From Verrucomicrobiales bacterium (GTDB taxonomy: Bacteria > Verrucomicrobiota > Verrucomicrobiia > Limisphaerales > J093), in the NCBI GenBank assembly GCA_015075445.1, contig JABTUJ010000002.1, positions 334,040 through 398,039 of the forward strand: DNA of 64,000 nucleotides, written 5' to 3'. This document shows positions 44,635 through 51,390 of this stretch, piece by piece. Positions within the stretch are counted from its first letter, which is position 1. Every line of letters begins with the position of its first letter. The notes below the pieces were generated by a model, which did not search any database, was not told the origin of the DNA, and saw only the letters and a program-made list of their open reading frames with translations. The translations under genes were made by a program, and so were the position numbers.

Positions 44635-44675
44635 AAAGGGTATGCGCTGACCGCGTATAACGACAATGGAGAATG
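44635..44675 (-). promoter_or_regulatory. Upstream module 2 of the element (repeated at 43550)
   Basis: See the copy at 43550-43590: AGGGTATGCGCTGACCGCGT...GACAATGGA. About 30-40 bases further out, both loci also share a GGGAGAG(A/T)CTCT-type palindrome (43659-43674 and 44709-44722). Confidence 0.5.
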
Positions 44676-44752
44676 TGCCTGGTTCATCCGTTTGTTCCCA
44701 AGTCTTTTGGGAGAGTCTCTTTACTATTTTTCAGAAAGCCTTCCCTGAGCTC

Positions 44753-45070
44753 TCAATAGGTCCAGGGAAGGGCGATCGAGCGCGCACTGGGGTTACGCTC
44801 CTGCTTGGTCGCCGTCCGGCTCAGCCGCTTGGGCACCACCGCCGCCCCGAAGTACCGCTTGAGCAAGGCCGTCGCCGCCTCCTCGCCCCCGCCGGCCCGG
44901 AACTCCGCCATCCCGCCCCGCCCGGTGTACGTGTCCTTGAACCCGAACGCGAAGCGCCCGTCGAACCACGCATAGCGGTGGTGGTAGGCGTTGAGCAGGC
45001 ACACCCAGTAGTCGTCCATCGGCAGCGTGCAGTCCTTCGGGAACCAGAGCCGGTGCCCCGCGAGGAAAGA
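44753..45070 (-). CDS. C-terminal reading frame after the ATPase, unknown protein
   Basis: Minus-strand frame ending at 44753. Coding character is strong from about 45060 on: LWFPKDCTLPMDDYWVCLLN, HRYAWFDGRFAFGFKDTYTGRGGMAEF, ALLKRYFGAAVVPKRLSRTATKQERNPS. A start codon in the right place is not obvious (ATG 45019 truncates the conserved part). It overlaps the ATPase frame, which is noise here. Either the ATPase is frameshifted near 45060 and this is its real C-terminus, or a deletion has fused two genes. Function unknown. Confidence 0.5.
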   Translation of the reverse strand, partial: SFLAGHRLWFPKDCTLPMDDYWVCLLNAYHHRYAWFDGRFAFGFKDTYTGRGGMAEFRAGGGEEAATALLKRYFGAAVVPKRLSRTATKQERNPSARSIALPWTY

Positions 45071-45875
45071 GCTTGATGAAGTCTCTTCGCCGGCGGATGT
45101 TCATCGTGATGATGATCGGCACTGCGGTATGGCGTAGCCGCGTTTCAAAGAGGGTCCAGAGTTCGCTGGCCACTCGAGGGGTGATCCGGACCTTGTCGAG
45201 ATCGTCGATCAGCAGCAGATCAGGCTCCAGGAGGGACTTCAGGAATTCGTCGAGCGTTCGTTCTAGGGCCAGTTCAGGGATCCGATTCAGCTCACCGGCG
45301 TTTACCGCCAGGAACTTGTTGATGAGCTGTTCTGGCGCGGAAACCAGATGCTTCGCCAGATGGTAAGCGGCCGTTGTCTTGCCCGTGAACGAATCTCCGA
45401 CCAGGACCAGGGCGATGCGTTTGTCAGGGCGCCACGCTTGGACCATGTCGTATTGCGCGGGCCTGGGCGGATTCCCCTGTTGCGGTAGGTAGAAGAAGGC
45501 TCCGGGATTCTGTTCCTCGAATGCATTCAACCGCTTGCGACGAGCCGGTGCATCCTCCTCCCACTCGAAGCAGGTCAGGCAGAGGGTGGGGGACTCGTCC
45601 AGTGCTTCGCGCTCGGGTTCGAGCCTGGTGACGTACTCGTAGGAGGTTCCGCACTTCCGGCACGTTCCGGCCGTCACCGTCTGGAGGTGATGGTCAAGAA
45701 CTCGGAGTCGCTGACGACGGCTCTCTTCGAGGTCAGGGGGTGGGTGCTTTCCGAGCCGCAACCGATACAAGCCTGCCCAATTGAGGACTTCCTCGATCTT
45801 CATCGTGGTGGCGACCGTTGTCCGCGTGGAGGCCAGTGCCTCTCGTTTCACGTAGTAAACAGAACTGAGCTTCAT
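44793..45875 (-). CDS. DnaC/IstB-like AAA+ ATPase (C-terminus probably frameshifted)
   Basis: Start ATG 45875. After a helical N-terminus, residues about 70-105 have a Cys4 cluster (CRKCGTSYEY...CLTCFEWE), followed by the ATPase core: Walker A GDSFTGKTTAA, Walker B LLLIDDLDK, sensor-like IIITMN. The arrangement resembles helicase loaders of mobile elements. From about 45060 onward this frame becomes Arg/Pro/Gly-rich antisense-like sequence, while another frame becomes protein-like, so the real gene probably switches frame. It starts 2 bases after the remnant of a gene split by an insertion sequence. Confidence 0.75.
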   Translation of the reverse strand: MKLSSVYYVKREALASTRTTVATTMKIEEVLNWAGLYRLRLGKHPPPDLEESRRQRLRVLDHHLQTVTAGTCRKCGTSYEYVTRLEPEREALDESPTLCLTCFEWEEDAPARRKRLNAFEEQNPGAFFYLPQQGNPPRPAQYDMVQAWRPDKRIALVLVGDSFTGKTTAAYHLAKHLVSAPEQLINKFLAVNAGELNRIPELALERTLDEFLKSLLEPDLLLIDDLDKVRITPRVASELWTLFETRLRHTAVPIIITMNIRRRRDFIKLFPRGAPALVPEGLHAADGRLLGVPAQRLPPPLCVVRRALRVRVQGHVHRAGRDGGVPGRRGRGGGDGLAQAVLRGGGGAQAAEPDGDQAGA

Positions 45876-45877
45876 AG

Positions 45878-46007
45878 TCAGTCGGGCAGTCCGTTCGTCA
45901 GCCAGGCAGCCTTTCCATCCCCATTCGCCGGCAGCGGAGCCGCAGCGCCAGCGGAGGCGGCTCCGGCTGCCGGCGGCGCGACAGCTTCATTCTCCCCCCC
46001 CTTTGAG
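45878..46007 (-). pseudogene. 3' remnant of the gene interrupted by the insertion sequence
   Basis: Minus-strand frame reading GGENEAVAPPAAGAASAGAAAP then LPANGDGKAAWLTNGLPD and TGA at 45880-45878, two bases before the ATPase start. Ala/Pro-rich linker plus short tail is a usual C-terminus of element replication proteins. A near-perfect hairpin (45927-45943 with 45957-45974) arises from this Ala/Gly-rich coding sequence. Its 5' part is presumably the decayed segment at 48343-48880. Confidence 0.5.
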
Positions 46008-48342
46008 GACCCCTCCGGGGTCTCTGGAGTTGGACATTCTGAAGAAGCGAAAGTGGGTCGAATCCGCTGAGTTGCGATCAGGCCCAGCGGCAGTGCCGAC
46101 CATCGTTTGATAAATTGGCGTAGCGGTCGCCGTGGAAAACGTGACCAGTTTTATCGGCCAGCTGCTTGCGTAGCAGGGTCCTGGGTCAGGCAGGAGGGCG
46201 CTTGACTGCCGGCGCCATTTTGGGCAGGGCTTCATAGACCCTCGGTGCGGGTGGTGCCGTAGCAATGGAAACGTGAGCAACCAACTATACATGGCCACCA
46301 GCAGCGCGGGCACTTTGCTCGCGAATTCTTGTTCCAAGACTGGGCCTGGCCAGGCGCCAGGATATCCCTTCTCGTCGATGATTGACCTCGATGCCCCAAC
46401 GGTCGAAGTAGGCGCGCAGTAAGACCGCAGCCGGCGTGCTCAGGTCATGGTCAGCAAATGGGCGGGCTGCCGGTAATACTGACCGTTCTTGGTGGTGCGA
46501 TAGCCCTGGCGCCACCACCAGGCGGACTTCCGTTTTGAACCGCGCCCTGCCAATAGATCTTGGTCAGTTCCTTGCATGCCTGGGCGAAGCAGCCCCGTGA
46601 ATCTGGATCTTCTGCCACCAGGCGCGGAAGCGCCAGCCAGCGAACTTGCTCCAGGGGTGAACTTGGTTCAGCCATAGAAACGGGCCAGAGAGAGACTCAG
46701 CGCGCGCTGCACAGGACAATGTCTTTACGACAGCGCACGATCACGCTCGTTCTGGGCCTCCCAATCCTCCCGCCACGGTGCAGTTGCAGAAGGAGCCGTC
46801 GCCGACTGGAAGAGGCGCTGGGCCACGTAGCCAGTCTGGTCGAGGTGACGCGCACTTCTTGGTCAGCGTGACAAACTGCACCGAAGGTTCTTTTCCTTCT
46901 TGAGGCGCCGATACTCTGGTGGTCAGCCGCCGCAGCTTTCGCGCCAGGCTTTGGCCACCGGGGCCATTTCAAAGCGCGCGGAAGGAGCAGGAGGAACTCA
47001 CTCCATCCCGCGCTCATAGGCGGCAGGTTGAACTCGCTTGCAGGAGCGGTGTCCCCAACAACGCAGGTTGGTTTGGAAGGCCGGTCCCAAAGGGATCGCG
47101 ATGCCATTGGGTTTAGGGGACGTGCTTGCCCTAGCGCCACACCCGCGTGTCGTCAGTGCTCAGGACGATACGTTGGAGCTGGTGCTCTTGAAGACCTGTT
47201 CCAGAATCGGATGGAACAAGGCGCGTGGCTGCAGGAGCAGGCGCGAAGAGACCTTCAGCAGTCCGCCAGCCAGTCTTTGTGGGTGTTGCGGCAGGCAGTG
47301 GCGCGCGTGAGATTTCACCTCGGCCCAGGCCACAGAGGGATACCAAAAATATGGGGCGAGGAGGGCGCGTTGGGCTGCGCTGCTGGAAAACGAATCAGCG
47401 GGTGTGGGCCACCAGATAGGTCAGAGGTTCATGGGGTGATCAAGCGTTGACGAAGGCCAGGTGCGGCTGGCCGCACCACACCGCTTTTGCGGGGCTTTTG
47501 CAGCGTGCGCTGGCGGTCTTGACAGATTGCCGGTGGTCTGTCCGGTGAAGCCAACCGGCGGCAGTGAAACAGTGCCAGCAAGCGGTCCTCCTCCACGAAG
47601 GTCTCGATAGCCACACCGGATGGCCGTAGCAGGCTGCCAATCCGCGGACAAGCGCCGGGCGGCTAAACCCAGGAGTGCGAGGCCAGATATTCAGACCAGG
47701 GCAAAACGGGAAGCGCTGTTGATTGGCCCAGCAAACCCGGGTATTTAACGCGCGGCTGCTCCACCACGACCAGCCGAGTAGACCGATGCACCCGCGACTT
47801 TCCAGGCAGCCGCGCCAAACACCATCACCATCTCGTCCGCGACCATCGGCAGCCAGGTATTGGAGGTTCTCTGACCGCCCCTGGAAACCCCGATAATGAT
47901 ACTGGGCCAGCCAGCGTCCCACGCCTTAAGCGTAACCAGTCTGGACCAGTTCGAGCGCACAGGCTGCTGACCAGATCGCTGTCAATGGGCATCGGCGTCG
48001 CGGGCAGCAGCTCAGCTGGCCAGGTGGGGCTTGCGCACGCGACCGACCCGGTACCAGGTCCGTGGCGGTGGCAACTGGATAAACCCGGACCTGCAGCTTC
48101 AAGGCAGCGTGCGGGCGGCCATCTTTGAGTCGGCCGGCCGCGTTACGCCAGTTCAGGCTCGCACAGATGACGCGACGCGGCGTGCGATGCCAGTCGGGGT
48201 GCGCCGCCACCAGGCGCACCGCCATAATCATCGCCCGGAGCGGTACGGCCCTGGACGCGGATCTTCCACTGGCTTCAGGATCTACGCCATCACGGGTCGT
48301 GGTCCGGCGGAAATGTCCAAACTCCAGGGACCCCTCGGGGTC
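46008..48342 (-). mobile_element. Insertion sequence with about 31-bp inverted repeats
   Basis: Left end inward: GACCCCTCCGGGGTCTCTGG then AGTTGGACATT. Right end inward (minus strand): GACCCCGAGGGGTCCCTGG then AGTTTGGACATT. The repeats agree at nearly all positions over about 31 bases, and each starts with its own small palindrome (GACCCC...GGGGTC). The 2.3-kb interior carries the decayed transposase. No clear target-site duplication was found. It sits inside the integrated element. Confidence 0.82.
46050..48260 (-). pseudogene. Decayed DUF4338-DDE transposase gene
   Basis: Recognisable pieces occur in order on the minus strand but in changing frames. DUF4338 (the DruA-type domain): HPDWHRTPRRVICASLNWRN (48210 region), the Pro-rich LPPPR-type linker, then AQYHYRGFQG, MVMVFGAAAWKVAG, and AIETFVEE. 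DDE part: VLSTDDTRVWR (near 47140) and the C-terminal LLRAYFDRWGIEVNHRREG (near 46400) with VPALLVAMYSWLL. At least eight frame changes are needed. An intact protein would have about 700 residues. DUF4338 is best known from the Druantia defence protein DruA, but here it belongs to a transposase. Confidence 0.78.
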
Positions 48343-48880
48343 TCAGGGGACGCTGGTTCCAGGCACGGCTGGACCGCTTTCCGGTACCGACCTTGGGTAC
48401 CCTGTCGCCCCAGTCGGGCATCGCCACCCTACCCCAGGTTTCCCCTACTGCCGGCGCGTCAAGAGACGGGTACGTGACGGCGTTCTCTCGCGGGTGCCAC
48501 GCACCGCCAGGTGCGTTGATCGACCAGCCTCAGACGTTCCAGGTCGAGCGCGCAGCTGGCGGACGGATCTGGTGGAAATCCGGTGAAGGCGGCCAGCACG
48601 CCTTCATGCGAGCAGACGCCTCACCAGGCCAGCTCTCCATCGCGGTGAGAGCGGCGTACACCGCGATGCAATTGCGTCGGATTGGTGACGTAGCGACCGG
48701 TGGCGATGGCTCGCAAGGCGCTCTTGGACTGCCAGGCGAAGGGTGCTTCCTTGGACGGGTTGAGGCGTCCCCGGGCTGGGGAACGCAAGCCGCCACCCGG
48801 CGCTTCAGTCTGACCGTTACCCTCCCCGCCCTTGCTTTCAGGCGCGGTCGCGATAGAGTCCCTCTCCACAATTGGTCGGG
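48343..48880 (-). pseudogene. 5' remnant of an HTH replication-type gene
   Basis: Fragments in several frames: SKEAPFAWQSKSALRAIATG, IAVYAALTAMES, then GVLAAFTGF and LDLERLRLVDQRT. The order (a W-Q-x-K-x-A-L-R start, Y-x-A-L-T helix, then a winged-helix L-x-x-L-E-x-x-G/R-L-V) resembles DnaD-like or winged-helix replication initiators of mobile elements. Such a gene next to a DnaC-like loader would make sense. Badly decayed, so the name is tentative. Confidence 0.4.
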
Positions 48881-48927
48881 ACCGTCGGTTCACCTTTCCC
48901 CGGGGGGCCGGCGGTCCTCTTTCGTTC

Positions 48928-49164
48928 TTAGCCCATGCGCACCACCCGACACTCACGTTCGGCCCACGCTTTCACTTCAGCGAGGTCATAGCGATTGCGT
49001 CGCGGTCCGAACTTGAAGTGCGGCAGGCCCCGCGTGTGGAGGTTCTCTACCGTCCGCGGTGTCAGTCCCAGGAACCGGGCCACCACCGCTTTGGAAACAA
49101 AGCCCAGTTCAGGCGGGCGCACCCCGCTTTGGTCAGTAGCCTTGCGATTGTTCGTGTTCATCAC
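48928..49164 (-). CDS. Excisionase-like helix-turn-helix protein
   Basis: 78 residues. The stretch LGFVSKAVVARFLGLTPRTVENLHTRGLPHFKFGPRRNRYDLAEVKAWAERE is a compact MerR/HTH_17-type domain: helix-turn-helix followed by a wing (KFGPRRNRY) and an LAEVKAW helix. Proteins of this size next to integrases are excisionases or AlpA-type activators. It is 240 bases downstream of the integrase on the same strand. The gap 49165-49403 shows no gene. Confidence 0.85.
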   Translation of the reverse strand: MMNTNNRKATDQSGVRPPELGFVSKAVVARFLGLTPRTVENLHTRGLPHFKFGPRRNRYDLAEVKAWAERECRVVRMG

Positions 49165-49403
49165 TCACGACCGCAATGGCAGATGGACCCGCAGAGTTCT
49201 ATGCGCCAAAAACCGCAATTTTGCGTCTCCGCTCGTTCCGGTACGGGACAGTGCAGGTCAGGGCAATCCCCCGCGCCTCGGGGACAGAATGGGCCAGGGG
49301 TGGGAGAGGGACCGAGCGATCGATTTGAAGGACGTGAAGTACCCCGTTGCTGCGGACGGTTCTGTTGCCCTGGGAAGGCTGTGGTCTCGACAAGGGTCCC
49401 CGC

Positions 49404-50660
49404 TCATGCGCCGGCGGCACTCAAGGACAGAACGTTCTCGGGCACACCCGGGCGGATGGCGAACCACCTTTCGGCCTCGGCCGGCTTCACCAACTCCCGG
49501 TAGTGGCGGAACACGACGGCCGGGCTGTTTCCCATTTCAAGCGCCAGCTTCGCGGCATCCTGGGTCGCGGCCAGGCGGTAGGACGCGTAACTATGCCGAA
49601 GTCCGTTTGCCTTCCACGGCACGCCTGCTGCCTTGGCCGTCGCCTCGCGGCGCCGGCGCAGCGTGAGTTCTCCCTTGTCCCACACCTTGCCTGTCTGGCC
49701 GGCCCAGGGGGCGAGCCATTCCCGCAAGGCCGGGCACACGGGGACGATGCGCCGCGAGGCGGTCTTGGCCTTTGCGGCGCCCACGGTGACGAAGCCCCCG
49801 ACGAGATCGATGTCGGGCCACTGCAGGCGCGCCAGTTCCGCCGACCGAACGCCAGCGAACGCTCCGAGAGCCACCAGCGGACGGAAGTCCTCGGGTGCAG
49901 CCGCCAGGAGCCTGGTCAACTCTCCCGGCGAGTAGATCTCGACGGCGTCCTTGTTCCGGGCTTTGACCGCCTCGGTGGCCTCCACCGGGTTCAGCCCGCG
50001 GGCAATGTAGCCGCGGGCCTCCGCGAAGCCGAAAAGCGTCCGCAAGACGGTCCGGAAGTTCTTCACGCTCTGTGGCCCCAAGCGCAGACCGTCGAGCCAC
50101 TTTTGCAGGGCGGCGCCCGTCACCGCGGCGATCTGAATCTGGAAAGTCGCGACGAACCGCGCGAGGCGAGCTCGCAAGTCCGCGAGGTAACGGGGTGACG
50201 CCCCTCGGGACCTCTTCAACGTGAGAAACTCCTCCACACACTCCGCGACTGTCCGGGGCGGCAGGTTGCCCGGGTCGCGGTCGGCGAAGAAACGGCAGGC
50301 CTCCAGGATCCGGTCCTTGCCCCGGAGGATTTCAAGGGCCTTGGCGTAAGTTGCCGTGGCCAACTCGATGGCGACACCCGTTGCCCGAAGGTTCTCGATG
50401 GCCCGGCCGTAGGCTGAGAGTTCGGCTGCGGAAAACTGGGCGGCGGCGGTCTGGCCGGCGGCCAGGAATCGGGCGATCCGCTCGGCGACGGCGAGGGCCT
50501 CTTTGGGTTCGGCAAACGACCGGAGCTTGCGCCGGCCCGTCGAGTAGTCCGCCACCTCGTACCCCCAACTGCCGTCCGTGCGCCGTCGTCGGTACACTCG
50601 GACCTTGGTTCCGCCCACCGCAATCGTCCTTGGCCATGCCGCCACCTCGCGACGTTTCAT
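49404..50660 (-). CDS. Tyrosine-family site-specific integrase
   Basis: 418 residues from ATG 50660; the frame opens upstream inside the tRNA, but that extension is discarded. An N-terminal arm-binding-like region (VYRRRRTDGSWGYEVADYSTGRRKLRSF) and a SAM-like core-binding domain (LKRSRGASPRYLADLRARLARFV) precede the catalytic domain: Arg272 (AGVRSAELARL), Arg355-His356 in NGLRHSYAS, and Tyr387 in FRHYREL. The position normally holding the first box II His is Asn352 and a following His is replaced in MGNSP, both tolerated in this branch. It lies 93 bases from the tRNA-Arg 3' end and defines the element. Confidence 0.92.
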   Translation of the reverse strand: MKRREVAAWPRTIAVGGTKVRVYRRRRTDGSWGYEVADYSTGRRKLRSFAEPKEALAVAERIARFLAAGQTAAAQFSAAELSAYGRAIENLRATGVAIELATATYAKALEILRGKDRILEACRFFADRDPGNLPPRTVAECVEEFLTLKRSRGASPRYLADLRARLARFVATFQIQIAAVTGAALQKWLDGLRLGPQSVKNFRTVLRTLFGFAEARGYIARGLNPVEATEAVKARNKDAVEIYSPGELTRLLAAAPEDFRPLVALGAFAGVRSAELARLQWPDIDLVGGFVTVGAAKAKTASRRIVPVCPALREWLAPWAGQTGKVWDKGELTLRRRREATAKAAGVPWKANGLRHSYASYRLAATQDAAKLALEMGNSPAVVFRHYRELVKPAEAERWFAIRPGVPENVLSLSAAGA

Positions 50661-50691
50661 GTCGGAAGGTGTCGGCGAAGTGTCGGAAAAA
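50660..50691 (-). repeat. Three helically phased repeats before the integrase
   Basis: TGTCGG starts at 50660, 50670 and 50681 (plus strand), 10 and 11 bp apart, directly in front of the integrase ATG. On the minus strand they read CCGACA. Spacing of one helical turn fits arm-type integrase/excisionase sites or an operator. Confidence 0.5.
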
Positions 50692-50752
50692 GTCAACCCG
50701 AAGGTGATTTCGGATCGAGTTCGAAGTGGGTTTTGCCCTTTATTTTCAAGGC

Positions 50753-50828
50753 TGGTACCCCCGTCCCGAATTGAACGGGAATCCACGGTTTAGGAAACCG
50801 TTGCTCTATCCATTTGAGCTACGGGGGC
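50753..50828 (-). tRNA. tRNA-Arg (anticodon CCU)
   Basis: 76 bases including an encoded CCA end. Acceptor stem GCCCCCG pairs with CGGGGGT (one G-U), D-arm AGCTCAAATGGATAGAGC, anticodon stem ACGGT/ACCGT with loop TTCCTAA giving anticodon CCU, and T-arm TTCAATTC. The integrated element begins at its 3' end; the integrase frame even opens inside the T-arm, and the tRNA remains complete, as required for an attachment site. Confidence 0.95.
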
Positions 50829-50949
50829 AGCGTCTGATCACCCGCACCACGCGACGGTCCCAGAAACTGGCGACGCCCGGCAGCAAACCGCCGCCGAAGA
50901 GGTCGTCGCGTCACTCACGCGATACGAATCATCGCGGACTTACTAGGCG

Positions 50950-51390
50950 CTGCGCGGAGGGGCGGCAAGCAGTTTCGCCACGCATCGCTGTCACAACCAG
51001 ACGTTCCTGCTGAAGTTTGCCCGCGACCGCGACAACTACCGGGCCAGGTTACGAGAGCACTTGTGGAAATTCGACGTCTCGCTGTTGGACTACTGTGTGA
51101 CGTCCAACTCGAACTCAACATGGTCCGGTGCGGTGTGGTGGCGCACCCGCGGGAGTGGCGGTGGGTCGGCTACCACGAGATCATGGGGCAGCGCCGGCGG
51201 TACCGGGTGGTCGACCTCGAGCGGTTGTGCTGGCGACTGCGAGCCGGGAGCCTCGACGATCTGAGGCGCAATCTCACGGCGAGCTTGGAGGAGAGAATCG
51301 CTCAGGGCGGTGCCAAGAGGGAACCGTGTTGGACGGAGAGCCTCGCCGTGGGAAGCCCCGGGTTCCTCGAGAGTCAGCCGGTGCGGAGTG
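50950..51390 (+). pseudogene. RAYT (REP-associated tyrosine transposase) relic
   Basis: First piece (about 50985-51110): RCHNQTFLLKFARDRDNYRARLREHLWKFDVSLLDYCVTSN. It jumps directly to the second piece in another frame: ELNMVRCGVVAHPREWRWVGYHEIMGQRRRYRVVDLERL. In intact proteins about 80 residues containing the HUH nuclease motif (HVHLLV) separate these, so the active site has been deleted. The end runs into the 3' end of the ADOP permease gene on the other strand. Confidence 0.75.

Larger units (their letters stand above)
40930..50752 (-). mobile_element. Integrated element at tRNA-Arg (about 9.8 kb)
   Basis: All genes between about 40945 and 50660 lie on the minus strand, running away from a tyrosine integrase whose upstream region meets the 3' end of tRNA-Arg(CCU). 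Contents in transcription order: integrase, HTH excisionase-like protein, a replication-type gene split by an insertion sequence, a DnaC/IstB-like ATPase, two small hypothetical genes, an amidoligase, a glutamine amidotransferase, an XRE regulator and a terminase-small-subunit-like gene. No capsid, portal, conjugation or relaxase gene is seen, so it resembles a phage satellite or degraded integrative element. The left boundary is approximate. Confidence 0.75.

Noticed and set aside
46008..48342. Druantia anti-phage system
   Set aside because: DUF4338 sequence is present, but with transposon ends and a DDE transposase part, and no druB-E genes. It is a decayed insertion sequence.
49404..50786. 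460-residue integrase starting inside the tRNA
   Set aside because: The first 42 codons run through the tRNA T-arm and the phased repeats; ATG 50660 gives a normal integrase N-terminus.
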